The notes beneath the pieces were generated by a model. The model ran no database searches. It had not been told where the DNA came from and saw nothing but the letters and a program-made list of their open reading frames with translations. A program made the translations under genes and the position numbers. Of a stretch of 64,000 nt of DNA, positions 43,171 to 52,201 are shown one piece after another (position 1 is the stretch's first letter; every line of letters begins with the position of its first letter). Origin of the DNA: UBA2396 sp038042175 (lineage in GTDB: Bacteria; Planctomycetota; Phycisphaerae; Phycisphaerales; UBA1924); assembly GCA_964358855.1 (NCBI GenBank), contig CAYHQQ010000013.1, positions 1 through 64,000 of the forward strand, written 5' to 3'.

Positions 43171-45741
43171 GTGAAACGAGCCTCGACCAATCCGACTCTG
43201 ACGCCCGCGCGATCTGCGCCGGGTTTTTTTTCTGTTCCGGTCGGTTCCTGGAAGGCCCTTTTGGTCGCCCTGGCTGTCGCCGCGGCCCTGACGATCTGGC
43301 CCGAGATGGCCGTCGCCCAGCAGACCAAGGAGGGAGCTCGGGCCTCTCAGGTTCGCATGGAAGTCGACCAGCTGGGCGTCGGGGGCGTGGTCAGGACCGG
43401 CACCCCCATGGGGATCCGCCTCAAACTCACCGACTCGGCCACCAAGCCGCGCGAGGTCGTCGTGCAGCTCCAGATCCAGGATTCCGACGGCGACAAGCCG
43501 CAGTACACGCGCGTGGTGGCTCTCAACCCGGGCGTCTCACAACCGGTTTGGATCTGCGCCCCTCTCCCATTCACCCCCGAGGCGTTCAAGTCCGTTCTGA
43601 TCTCCGTGCACGAGGTGGCCGAGGGCGGCCTCGACGCGGCGATGCGCGGGCGGGTCGGGCCGCTCCTGGGGCAGGTGCAGATCGGCGAGGGCGCAACGTC
43701 GGGCGTTCGCTCGCTCAACGTGGCGCCGCCGGGCACCGGATTCCTGGGGCGGGTTGGCACGCGATCCATGGGCCTGGACCGATTCACGCGGGCGGTCGGG
43801 GGCGAGAAGTTCCCGGCCTTCGCCCACGAAGCGGTGCAGGTCGTCGAGATCCGCACGCCCGCGGAGCTCCCCGACTCGTGGCTGGGGCTGGCACAGTTCG
43901 ACACGATCGTGTGGGGAACCGGCGAGCCCAACGAGGTGCGCGGAACGACCGCCGAGGCGTTGATCGAGTGGGTGAGGCGGGGCGGCCACCTGGTCGTCGT
44001 GCTGCCGCCGGCGGGGCAGAACTGGCTGGGTCGAACCGGCCACGACCTCACCGAGATCATGCCCGAGGTCGACGTGACCCGCAAGGACGGGGTCGACATG
44101 GCGGCGTATTCCGCCCTGCTCACGCGGTCGGAGACATTGAGACTGCCCAAGGACGCCGTCGTGCACGAGCTAGCCCCGCGCCAGGACATCGCGCCGGGCA
44201 AGGTGATGAGGATCCTCAACGCCCCCAACGACGCGTGCGTCGTGGCACGGCGAACGGTGGACGCGGGCGCCGTGACGATCGTGGGGATCGACCTCTCGCG
44301 TGACATGGGGATCGTCGACGCGGACATCTTCTGGCACCGCGTGCTGGGCACGCGCGGACAGCTCCTCACCGGCACGGAGATGTCGGGGCTGAGGAATCTC
44401 TCGTCGGTGGCGCGGTCGCAGACCGCCCCCCTCGACATGTTCCTGGGGCGCGAGATCGAGCGGACCAGCGGGGCCCTCAAGGGCATCCTGCTGGGCATGG
44501 TCGTCTTCACCGCGTACCTGCTGGTCGCCGGGCCGGGCAGCTATTTCGGGCTCAAACGCGTCGGCAAGTCGCAGTACTCGTGGCTCGCGTACGTCGCGTC
44601 GGCGGGGCTCTTCACGGGAATCGCCTGGGGCGGGGCGTGGTTGCTCAAGCCCCGCGAGACCGCCGCCCGCCACCTCACGATCTTCCAGCAGGTCTACGGG
44701 CAGGATCGCGTGCACGCCCGCGCCTGGATCAACGTCATGCTGCCGTGGTACGGCACCGCGAGCGTCGGCGTGGGCGGTGTAGACGGCAAGCTCGAAACGG
44801 GGCGCCGGCGCGAGGCCCACAACATAATCGCCCCGTGGGACTCGTTCAACGAGGCCAGCGGCGGACTCCGCGCGTTCCCCGACACCCGCGGGTACCCCAT
44901 CGACGCCACGATCCCCGCGTCGATCTCGTTCCCATCGCGATCGACGGTGAAGCTGCTGCAGGCCGACTGGCTTGGGAACAACCTCTGGCCGACGTTCTTT
45001 CCGGTGAACGAGGCCGGCGAGTCTGGTGAGTTGAGCGTCGGGGCGGATGGCAAGCTCATCGGGCGGCTCAAGAGCGAGTTCCCAGGATCGCTCAAGTCCA
45101 TCACCATCGTGTTCGTACCAGGCCAGCGATCGATCACGAGTAAGCCCGGGATCAAGGAGGGATCGCGCGAACTGACCCAGGGAGCCGTGGCTCTTGATTT
45201 CACCAACGTGGTCGGCCTCGGAGGGCTCGCGCCGGGTCAGGTCCTCGAACTGACAGCCGAATTCGCGAAGGCCGGCATCAACGACCGACTGGAGCTCATG
45301 TTCGAGCGAGCGACCAAGCGTGACCAGTATTCCGGCGGCCCAACTGGCGATGCGGGCTCGGGCGGGACGACCCAATTGCGAATGCAGGCCCTGGCCTTTC
45401 TCCCGCAGCTCCCCGGCCCCGTCTCCGATAGCGGGCAGAGCGCCAGCGGCATGATCGTGGCGCAGCGGGCGGCGACCCACGGGATGGATGTTTCGCGGTG
45501 GTGCACGCAGCCTTGCGTGATCGTTTTGGCCGAGCTTGTCGCCATGCCCTCGCCCGTGCCGTTCTTTGTGGAGGGCGAGCCCCTCAAGACCGAGGGGAGC
45601 ACGTGGATCCAGTGGGTCTACCCTCTGCCCGACAGGCCGCCGGCGTGGCAGGGCGCCGCGTCAACGACGCCCAAGGGCGCGTCCACCGACGCCCCCACCG
45701 ATGGACCCGACAAGGTCGCAGCGCCCGAGAGTCCACGGTGA
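43171..45741 (+). CDS. Large exported membrane protein, paralog of 22285-24642
   Basis: 856 residues from GTG 43171. A signal peptide/anchor (about 28-48) precedes a beta-rich region (SQVRMEVDQLGVGGVVRTGTPMGIRLKL). A GATase1-like region (SWLGLAQFDTIVWGTGEPNEVRG..LIEWVRRGGHLVVVLPPAGQ) and two membrane helices (GILLGMVVFTAYLLVAGPGSYF and WLAYVASAGLFTGIAWGGAWLL) follow. The layout matches the 785-residue protein at 22285-24642 with detailed differences. It is followed 47 bp later by an ABC ATPase gene, as its paralog is. No permease gene is in the immediate vicinity. Confidence 0.75.
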   Translation: MKRASTNPTLTPARSAPGFFSVPVGSWKALLVALAVAAALTIWPEMAVAQQTKEGARASQVRMEVDQLGVGGVVRTGTPMGIRLKLTDSATKPREVVVQLQIQDSDGDKPQYTRVVALNPGVSQPVWICAPLPFTPEAFKSVLISVHEVAEGGLDAAMRGRVGPLLGQVQIGEGATSGVRSLNVAPPGTGFLGRVGTRSMGLDRFTRAVGGEKFPAFAHEAVQVVEIRTPAELPDSWLGLAQFDTIVWGTGEPNEVRGTTAEALIEWVRRGGHLVVVLPPAGQNWLGRTGHDLTEIMPEVDVTRKDGVDMAAYSALLTRSETLRLPKDAVVHELAPRQDIAPGKVMRILNAPNDACVVARRTVDAGAVTIVGIDLSRDMGIVDADIFWHRVLGTRGQLLTGTEMSGLRNLSSVARSQTAPLDMFLGREIERTSGALKGILLGMVVFTAYLLVAGPGSYFGLKRVGKSQYSWLAYVASAGLFTGIAWGGAWLLKPRETAARHLTIFQQVYGQDRVHARAWINVMLPWYGTASVGVGGVDGKLETGRRREAHNIIAPWDSFNEASGGLRAFPDTRGYPIDATIPASISFPSRSTVKLLQADWLGNNLWPTFFPVNEAGESGELSVGADGKLIGRLKSEFPGSLKSITIVFVPGQRSITSKPGIKEGSRELTQGAVALDFTNVVGLGGLAPGQVLELTAEFAKAGINDRLELMFERATKRDQYSGGPTGDAGSGGTTQLRMQALAFLPQLPGPVSDSGQSASGMIVAQRAATHGMDVSRWCTQPCVIVLAELVAMPSPVPFFVEGEPLKTEGSTWIQWVYPLPDRPPAWQGAASTTPKGASTDAPTDGPDKVAAPESPR

Positions 45742-45788
45742 GAGTGACGCCCACACAGGCCTGAGACACGCCCAGGAGTATCGACCCC

Positions 45789-46751
45789 GTGCCGATGATC
45801 GAAACGATCAACCTGACCAAGCGCTACGGCGAGCTTGTCGCGCTCAACAACCTCAACCTGACGATCAACGAGGGCGATTGCTTCGGCTTCATCGGGCCCA
45901 ACGGCGCGGGGAAGACCACGACCATCAAGATCCTGGCGACGCTCTTGAAGCCCAGCAGCGGCCAGGCGAACGTCGCGGGGCTGACTGTGGGCTTTCAGAA
46001 CCGCCAGATCCGCCCGATGATCGGCTACGTCCCCGACTTCATGGGCACGTACGAGGACATGGTCGTCACCGAGTACCTCGAGTTCTTTGCGGCCGCGTAC
46101 AACATCCACGGCGCCCAGCGCCGCAAGGTCGTCAAGGACGTCCTCGAGCTCACCGACCTCTCGTACAAGGCCACCGCCGAGGTCAACGGCCTCTCGCGAG
46201 GCATGCAGCAGCGCCTCAGCGTCGCACGCGTCCTCCTGCACGACCCCAAAGTCCTGCTGATGGACGAACCCGCCAGCGGCCTGGACCCCCGGGCCCGCAT
46301 CGAGATCCGCGAGCTCCTGAAGGAACTCCGCCGGATGGGCAAGACCATCCTGATCTCCTCGCACATCCTGCCCGAGCTCGCCGAGCTGTGCAACGTCGTG
46401 GGGATCATCGAACGCGGCCAACTGCTCTTCAACGGCCCGGTCGACGAGATCGTGAAGAAGGCCCGCATGGGACACGTGATCCACGTGGGTGTGATGGACC
46501 GGCACGAAGAGGCCGCCAAGGCGATCCAGGCGTTCCCTGGCGTCAAGAAAGTGACCGTGCAGGACTCCGACCCCAACGACCGCGCCGGGCCAAAGTTGAT
46601 CCACATCGACTTTGATGAGGCTGCGGGGCGGAGTTTTACGGATCTGCCCAACGTGCTGATCAACAAGGGCTACCGGTTGACGAAATTTACCGAGGAACCG
46701 GTGAACCTTGAGACGGCGTTCATGCGCTTGACCAAGGGGTTGGTGCAGTAG
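45789..46751 (+). CDS. ABC transporter ATP-binding protein, second copy
   Basis: 320 residues with Walker A GPNGAGKT (36-43), signature LSRGMQQRLSVAR, Walker B VLLMDEPASGLD and a C-terminal extension closely like the ATPase at 21344-22288. GTG start 45789 follows AGGAG by ten bases; ATG 45795 is in frame. A partner permease is not adjacent on either side, so it may use the permease at 19359-21347 or another one. Confidence 0.9.
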   Translation: MPMIETINLTKRYGELVALNNLNLTINEGDCFGFIGPNGAGKTTTIKILATLLKPSSGQANVAGLTVGFQNRQIRPMIGYVPDFMGTYEDMVVTEYLEFFAAAYNIHGAQRRKVVKDVLELTDLSYKATAEVNGLSRGMQQRLSVARVLLHDPKVLLMDEPASGLDPRARIEIRELLKELRRMGKTILISSHILPELAELCNVVGIIERGQLLFNGPVDEIVKKARMGHVIHVGVMDRHEEAAKAIQAFPGVKKVTVQDSDPNDRAGPKLIHIDFDEAAGRSFTDLPNVLINKGYRLTKFTEEPVNLETAFMRLTKGLVQ

Positions 46752-46755
46752 GAGT

Positions 46756-46791
46756 AACGCGAAGGCGCGAAGGGGAGCGAAGAGAGACGGA
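46756..46791 (+). repeat. Dispersed 36-bp repeat
   Basis: Close copy of 9206-9240 (about 90% identical; core GCGAAGGGGAGCGAAGAG). It starts five bases after the ABC ATPase stop. Confidence 0.7.
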
Positions 46792-46954
46792 GTGGAGAAG
46801 CGAATTGCGGGCATTGCATGTCGTCGTTCACAGTTGTGTCAAGTGGGCAACGCCGTGAATTGGACAACGCCGTGACCCGAGGCTTCATCTCGTGCGTTTC
46901 AATCCCCTCACACATCTCAATTCGTTCGTTGCATTCCAGGCCGGAGGCCTTAAC

Positions 46955-47143
46955 GTCAATAGCCGGGGGCGAAGCCCCCGGTGAACCATCAAAAGTGATT
47001 TGAACCCCGGAGGGGTTCGACGTTGACGCCTCGTGATTCACGATGCCCTTAGGCCGACCCCTCCGGGGTCGAATTTCTTTCCGCGCCATTCCGGGGGCTG
47101 CGCCCCCGGCTATTGACGCTGACCCCTCCGGGGTCCAATGCCG
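46955..47143. repeat. Palindromic repeat cluster running into the Sua5 gene
   Basis: A set of hairpins with CCGGGGGC-loop-GCCCCCGG and GACCCCTCCGGGGTC cores. GTCAATAGCCGGGGGC..GCCCCCGG at 46955-46981 is repeated in reverse at 47091-47117. Two more CCCC(T/G)..GGGG units lie at 47004-47018 and 47055-47071, and one at 47120-47134. The right half (47049-47143) encodes the last 30 or so residues of Sua5. Confidence 0.8.
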
Positions 47144-48509
47144 GAAGCACGCTGGATTTCTTCGATTTCGGCGTTCTCTTACCTCCCAGCGCCGCCATCG
47201 AATCCAATTCCAGCAAAACAAACTCCGCGACAGCCCAGGGCAAAGAGTCGAATTGCATGCTCTTTCCTGTCGTCAGATTGCCAACCTCTCCGGATTCAAG
47301 CACATACCACCCGCCGGTCGTTCGCTTGTTATCGCAGTACTCGATCCAGTCCCTGACCAAGTATGGCTCTTGTTGAAGTAGTGGAACCAGATCTTGCGCG
47401 GAAATCGAACGTCGCATCTCCCGGTAACGGGCAATCGATTCGTCGAGCGATTCCTCCTTCCTGTCCCTGGAAAGAATCTCCAACAACGCCTGATCCCTCG
47501 CCCCAACGTGCGTCGTCAACATCGCAACCGTCGCCCGATTGAGCCGATCATGGATCGCTCTCCACGTCGGATCCTGATCGCGCTGGCCATCAGGAACTTC
47601 GATCGCGATCAACGACGCCTGAAGTTCATCCGCCTCGCGGAGCGCGGCGTACAGACGAGCCGCGTACTGCTCAGGATCCCGCGGCATGGACATGAACGTG
47701 TGCGGCGAATCAACCCGCCGATCGAGATGGCTCAGGACCACAACCTCTCGGGCCCGCGACGCAAGCTCGCGCCGCAACAGCGGCCACTGATCGCCCGTGA
47801 ATCGTTCCGCAGGCGTCGTCGGCGCGTAGTGCTTCGACAACATCCCCGGACTTTCCATCGGAACATCCGAATCGACGGCCGCATGTTCGGCCGGCGAATC
47901 AGTGACGGGCTTCCCAAGCACTTGAGAAAGCTGGGCCGCACTGATCAACCCCGGTCGCAGCACACGCGGCTCGCCGACGAGCGAGATCACGGTGGATTCG
48001 ATTCCTCGAGTGCAAGGCCCACCGTCAAGTACCGGGACCCGCTCGCCAAAGGCCGACCGAACGTGATCGACCGTCGTCGGCGAGACGGAACCCGAAGGGT
48101 TTGCACTTGGTCCCACAATCGGCCGCCCCAAGGCCCGGATGAGGGCGAGAGCGACGGGGTGGTCGGGGGCGCGGAGAGCGACGTTGGGGCCGCCCGCCGT
48201 CACGATCGACGGCACCGCCGCGGACTTGGGGAGCACGATCGACAGCGGCCCGGGCCAGAAGGCTTCCGCCAGCCTCTGGGCCGCCTCCGGCCACTCGGCC
48301 ACCAGCCCCTTGGCCATTGCCGGCCCATCCACATGCACAATCAATGGGTTGTTCGAAGGCCGCCCCTTGATCTCAAACACGCGGGCGACGGCCGCCGGGT
48401 TCAGGGCGTCGGCCCCCAGGCCGTAGACGGTTTCGGTGGGGAAGGCGACCACCCCGCCTGCGGCGAGGAGGGCGGCGGACTCGGCGATGTGGGCCGATTG
48501 GGCCTGCAT
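47049..48509 (-). CDS. sua5: Sua5/TsaC-type threonylcarbamoyl-AMP synthase with unusual C-terminus
   Basis: 486 residues. The YrdC-like domain (about 7-200) has PTETVYGLGADA, KGRPSNNPLIVH, VALRAPDHPVALAL and VGPSANPSGSVSPT. A Sua5-type extension follows (to about 320, HYAPTTP). The enzyme makes the threonylcarbamoyl-AMP used for tRNA t6A37. A further 130-residue region (ARDQALLEILSRDRKEESL.. to WAVAEFVLLELDSM) is not recognised and the extreme C-terminus (PALDPGGVSVNSRGRSPRNGAERNSTPEGSA) is read from an intergenic palindrome repeat. The ATG at 48509 sits between intergenic repeats. Fusion or late stop loss are possible. Confidence 0.85.
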   Translation of the reverse strand: MQAQSAHIAESAALLAAGGVVAFPTETVYGLGADALNPAAVARVFEIKGRPSNNPLIVHVDGPAMAKGLVAEWPEAAQRLAEAFWPGPLSIVLPKSAAVPSIVTAGGPNVALRAPDHPVALALIRALGRPIVGPSANPSGSVSPTTVDHVRSAFGERVPVLDGGPCTRGIESTVISLVGEPRVLRPGLISAAQLSQVLGKPVTDSPAEHAAVDSDVPMESPGMLSKHYAPTTPAERFTGDQWPLLRRELASRAREVVVLSHLDRRVDSPHTFMSMPRDPEQYAARLYAALREADELQASLIAIEVPDGQRDQDPTWRAIHDRLNRATVAMLTTHVGARDQALLEILSRDRKEESLDESIARYREMRRSISAQDLVPLLQQEPYLVRDWIEYCDNKRTTGGWYVLESGEVGNLTTGKSMQFDSLPWAVAEFVLLELDSMAALGGKRTPKSKKSSVLPALDPGGVSVNSRGRSPRNGAERNSTPEGSA

Positions 48510-48522
48510 GGACGATGGTAGT

Positions 48523-48585
48523 GTGGCACCGGGCTTCTGCCCGGTATCTTTGGACGCTCAACACCGCCCGGAAGGGCGATGCCAC
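48523..48585. repeat. 63-bp inverted-ended palindromic repeat, copy 1
   Basis: Begins GTGGCACCGGGCTTCTGCCC and ends GGGCGATGCCAC, so the ends are inverted repeats (GTGGCA/TGCCAC) and two smaller hairpins lie inside. Related to the palindrome in kdpB at 54735-54753. Confidence 0.8.
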
Positions 48586-48592
48586 GAAGACC

Positions 48593-48655
48593 GTGGCACC
48601 GGGCTTCTGCCCGGTGTTCGGAGGGCTGAATCATCGCCCGGAAGGGCGATGCCAC
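48593..48655. repeat. 63-bp inverted-ended palindromic repeat, copy 2
   Basis: Direct copy of 48523-48585 after a 7-bp gap, with the same ends and hairpins and minor differences in the spacer. Confidence 0.8.
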
Positions 48656-48756
48656 TTGGCTGGTCAATGCGCACCCGGCCCCTACACTTGGCGGGGTGCC
48701 GGCAACCTTGGACGCCAGCGCCCGACGGATATGCCCCCTTGAAGGAGCTTCTCTCG

Positions 48757-50349
48757 ATGCATCGCTCACACTCGGCTCTCGTGATCTCTTCGGTCCTGCG
48801 TGCTTCGATGGTGGTGGCCGGCCTGCCCGTGGCCCTGAGCCTGACATCGCAGGTCGCGAACGCTCAGAACAAGATCAAGGACGTCGCTCCTTACCACGCG
48901 ATCGTCACTGCCGAGCGGGCGAGCGTGCGGGCAGGCAATTACGACTCGTACTACGCCATCGCCGACGCAACCAAGGGCACGATGCTCATGGTCGACGGCG
49001 AGGACGCGACCTGGTCTCGCGTCGCGTACACGGGCGACTGGGCCGCGTTCGTGAAGCCGTCGGACGGCACGCTCGACGCCGCCGGCAGCACGTTCACACT
49101 CTCCAAGGCCAGCACACTGCTCGCCTACTCGGTGGTGAACCCGCAGTTCTGCTGGCAGTCGCTGCTCCCCGACTCCAAGCCCGCCGCCAGCGGCACCAAG
49201 CTCAAGGTTCTGGGAGCCGTGAAGAACACCGGCGGCGAGGTCGTCGGATACAAGGTCGCCGCGCCCGACGGAGCCAGGGGCTTTGTCGAGTCGCGCGTCC
49301 TGCGCCGGGCGACCAAGGATGAGATCGAGGCACAGAAAGCCAAGGGCACCCTGCCCGCAACACCCACGACGACCCCCGCAGCGGCCCCCACTGCGGCGCC
49401 CGTTGCAAAGCCGTCGCCCGCCACTCCGCCCGCCACGGGCGGAACGAAGCCGACGGAGGCGGATCGCACGCTTCTGGAGCCGCTCAAGCCCGCCAATAAC
49501 GATTCCAAACCCACGCCGGTGGCAACACCTCCGGCGACCCCCACTCCCACTCCTGCCCCCACGCCCACGGTGATCGACACGTCCGTCGAGAAGACGACCA
49601 CGCCGCCGGCGGCCGCCCCCGCCGAGACGCCCGACAAGCCGGCCATCCCGCCCGTGCCCTCCAAGCACCAGCGTCAGGCGGCCTCACTCGAGCAGATCGA
49701 GGCGGCGTACAAGCTCCTTGGAACCAGGAAGGCCGACGATTTCGGGGCCGAGTACGACCAGTTGCTCGCGGAGATCAACAAGACGATTGGCGAGCTTGGC
49801 GACACGCCCGTCGACACGCAGCGCAAGAAGCAGTTGCAGTTGCGGGCCGACGTGCTCAAGCTGCGGATCGACATCCGCGACAGCTTGAAGTCGGTGGAGG
49901 CAAGCAAGCGCGGGCTCAATACGGACATTCAGAAAGCCCAGCAGATCGTCAACGAGGCCGACAAGTCGCGTGTGTACTCGCTCATCGGCACGCTCGCGTC
50001 CAGCAGCGTGTACGACGGCAAGGCGATGCCGCTGATGTACCGCATCGTTTCGGCGGGCACGGGTGCGCCCACGACGCTCGGCTATCTCAAACCCGAGGGC
50101 GCGTTCAAGCTCGAGGGCAAGGTCGGCCAGATCATCGGCGTGGTGGGCGAGGCGGCCTACGACGAGACGCTCAAGCTCAACATCGTGCAGCCCGCACGCG
50201 TTGACGTCCTGACGTCGCCCACGGGCACGACGCTGCCGACCCTGCAGCCCACGACGCTGCCGGCCCCGTCACCCGCCGCCCCCGCCCTTCCCGATCCGAG
50301 CAAGACGGCCAGGCCCACGGGCGCCAAGCCGATCGATGTTGTGAAGTAA
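48757..50349 (+). CDS. Exported SH3-like protein with Pro/Thr-rich linker
   Basis: 530 residues: signal peptide (about 1-36, ending VANAQ), a SH3-like domain (about 40-200: HAIVTAERASVRAGNYDSYYAIADATKGTMLMVDGEDATWSRVAYTGDWAAFV), a long Pro/Ala/Thr linker (about 205-305), a helical coiled part (QAASLEQIEAAYKLLGTRKADDF..KSVEASKRGLNTDIQKAQQIV, about 306-405) and a beta-rich C-terminal domain. SH3_3-type domains bind peptides or wall fragments. AAGGAG lies nine bases ahead of ATG 48757. Confidence 0.75.
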   Translation: MHRSHSALVISSVLRASMVVAGLPVALSLTSQVANAQNKIKDVAPYHAIVTAERASVRAGNYDSYYAIADATKGTMLMVDGEDATWSRVAYTGDWAAFVKPSDGTLDAAGSTFTLSKASTLLAYSVVNPQFCWQSLLPDSKPAASGTKLKVLGAVKNTGGEVVGYKVAAPDGARGFVESRVLRRATKDEIEAQKAKGTLPATPTTTPAAAPTAAPVAKPSPATPPATGGTKPTEADRTLLEPLKPANNDSKPTPVATPPATPTPTPAPTPTVIDTSVEKTTTPPAAAPAETPDKPAIPPVPSKHQRQAASLEQIEAAYKLLGTRKADDFGAEYDQLLAEINKTIGELGDTPVDTQRKKQLQLRADVLKLRIDIRDSLKSVEASKRGLNTDIQKAQQIVNEADKSRVYSLIGTLASSSVYDGKAMPLMYRIVSAGTGAPTTLGYLKPEGAFKLEGKVGQIIGVVGEAAYDETLKLNIVQPARVDVLTSPTGTTLPTLQPTTLPAPSPAAPALPDPSKTARPTGAKPIDVVK

Positions 50350-50441
50350 CGAATTTCTCCGCCGGTCTGTCGCCCGGGCCAAGGCCCAAGCGGGCGCGTT
50401 CTCGACGGGTTGTGGGGTAGCCAATCAAGGAAGGTCTTACC

Positions 50442-51110
50442 ATGCGAGTGATGAATCAAGGAACGACACTGAATCGCCGGGGCTCGTGGGTCAAAGGTTG
50501 CCTGATCACCCTGGCGATTTTCATCGTGCTCCTGGTCGCCGCGGGCATCTACGTCAGCATGCACTGGCGCGGGTGGGTGGCCTACGGCATGCAAAAGGCC
50601 GGCACCGACATGGTCGCCCAGTCGCCTTTGCCGCAGGACCAGAAGGACCGGATCACGACCCGCATCAACACGTTTACCGCCGACTTCGAGAGCGGCAAGA
50701 TCTCGATGCAGCAGTTTGCCGACGTCGCCAAGGAAGTCGGCGAGGGCCCGCTCATGCCCCTGGGCATGGTGTGGGGCGTCCGCGAGAAGTACGTCGCCAA
50801 GAGCGGGTTCTCGACCGAAGAGAAAGCCAGCGCCGAGCGATCGCTCCAGCGGCTCGCACGCGGCCTGGCCGAGAAGACCATCCCCTGGTCGACCATCGAC
50901 GAGATCTCCGGGCCGGTGGCGACCAAGCAGGGCAAGAACAACTACAAGTTGAAAGAAAAAGTCTCCGACGAGGAGCTTCGCAAACTGATCAAGGACGCCA
51001 CCGCCCGTGCCGACGCCGCCAAGGTGCCCGACGAGACGTTCGAGGTGAACGTGGCCGATGAGGTGGACAAGGCGATCGACAAGGCCCTGGGTGTGACGCC
51101 GAAGCAGTAA
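50442..51110 (+). CDS. Membrane-anchored protein of unknown function
   Basis: 222 residues: basic N-terminus, membrane helix GCLITLAIFIVLLVAAGIYVSM (about 19-40), then an extracytoplasmic helical region with DFESGKISMQQFADVAKEVG and a C-terminal helical tail. Same strand as the SH3-like gene 92 bp upstream. It converges with the beta-barrel gene five bases away. Family not recognised. Confidence 0.7.
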   Translation: MRVMNQGTTLNRRGSWVKGCLITLAIFIVLLVAAGIYVSMHWRGWVAYGMQKAGTDMVAQSPLPQDQKDRITTRINTFTADFESGKISMQQFADVAKEVGEGPLMPLGMVWGVREKYVAKSGFSTEEKASAERSLQRLARGLAEKTIPWSTIDEISGPVATKQGKNNYKLKEKVSDEELRKLIKDATARADAAKVPDETFEVNVADEVDKAIDKALGVTPKQ

Positions 51111-51115
51111 GCGAA

Positions 51116-52000
51116 TCAGAACAGAAAGCTGATACCGAAGCCCACGAACGCGTTGTCGGCCTCGCGATTGAGGCCCACGCCCACTCGGGCATCAATCTGC
51201 ATCCTGTCGGTCAGCAGACGCGTGCCGCCGGTGCTGAAGTAGTGTGCCGCATCACGCCCTTTGTTGTTGGGGCCGATGCCGAAGTATTCGATGAGCATGG
51301 AGGTCTTATCGGCGATGGGGGCCGCGGCGTTGAAGGACCACTGGGCTTGCGTGAAGCGGCTGCCGCTGCTGGTGGGGAAGGCGAGGTTGAGGTTGCCGCT
51401 TAGCGAGTAGCCGGCCCACTTGTCGTCGATCGCCGCTCCCAGGTCGGTGGACCAGAGGAACTTGAACGTCGGCTCGGCGATCTGGTTGCTGATGCCGTCG
51501 GTACCGATGCCCAGGGTCGAGACGGCCTCGACGGCCATCCGCGGCATCCACTTCTCCTGATCGGCGAGTTTCACCTTGACGCCCAGGGTGACATCGCTCC
51601 AGCCCTGGCTGGCGGCAAAGCCCGCGCCGGTGCCGTCATCGCCGCGGATCCAGTTGTAGCCGGAGGTGGTCAGCCGCGCCTCGAGCCGATCGCTCAGGAT
51701 GCCCACGCGGGCGGTGATCTCCGGACTGTTGTGGCGCTGGGTCTCCACGTCCTGACGATTGCGGAAGGTGAACGTGTAGCCCGTCTCCAGGGTGACGTGA
51801 CCAACGGGCGAGATGCTGGTGCCGTCGGTGAACGATCCGCGATCGGGCGAGATGACCAGGGGCGAAGGCGTGTCTTCCGCCGGCGGCACCGCGGGCTTGT
51901 CCTGTGCGTAGGCGTGAGAGCCCAGACCGGCGAACGCGAGAGCGACGAGTTTGGTGCGTTGTGGCATGTTTGAGTTCGCCGCCTTCTTGAGCCTCATCAT
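51116..52000 (-). CDS. Outer-membrane beta-barrel protein (MetA-pathway-like)
   Basis: 294 residues from ATG 52000 (51997 and 51967 also fit). A signal peptide ending SHAYAQ, then repeated amphipathic strands (GHVTLETGYTFTFRNRQ, DRLEARLTTSGYNWIRGD, SDVTLGVKVKLADQ) and a C-terminal strand ending FVGFGISFLF with terminal Phe, as in outer-membrane barrels recognised by BamA. It resembles the Pfam family for putative outer-membrane proteins of phenol/MetA type. Divergent from the kdp cluster. Confidence 0.75.
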   Translation of the reverse strand: MMRLKKAANSNMPQRTKLVALAFAGLGSHAYAQDKPAVPPAEDTPSPLVISPDRGSFTDGTSISPVGHVTLETGYTFTFRNRQDVETQRHNSPEITARVGILSDRLEARLTTSGYNWIRGDDGTGAGFAASQGWSDVTLGVKVKLADQEKWMPRMAVEAVSTLGIGTDGISNQIAEPTFKFLWSTDLGAAIDDKWAGYSLSGNLNLAFPTSSGSRFTQAQWSFNAAAPIADKTSMLIEYFGIGPNNKGRDAAHYFSTGGTRLLTDRMQIDARVGVGLNREADNAFVGFGISFLF

Positions 52001-52090
52001 GGTGCCCCACACAGGCCGCCCGTGATGACACCATGAGTTTGGCATTTCATGGCCAAGAGTCCATCAGCGCGGAATAGGGAAGGGTGCTTG

Positions 52091-52140
52091 CCGCATAAGG
52101 GCGTCATAGGGCGCGAAGCGCAAGTGGCGTCTTTATGCGG
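52091..52140 (+). promoter_or_regulatory. Hairpin ahead of the kdp cluster
   Basis: Outer arms CCGCATAA (52091-52098) and TTATGCGG (52133-52140) enclose an inner GCGC-GAA-GCGC hairpin. It lies 60 bp ahead of the first small gene of the cluster, where a KdpE operator or a 5'-leader structure would be expected. I do not assign it to a known riboswitch. Confidence 0.4.
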
Positions 52141-52201
52141 GGCTTATGCAGCAGGCTCGCTTCCTGACGCCGCGTAGCTTGTCAAACGCGCGCGGCATGC
52201 G

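Noticed and set aside
52091..52140. Known riboswitch upstream of kdp
   Set aside because: A hairpin is present, but I cannot match it to the c-di-AMP or any other named riboswitch consensus.
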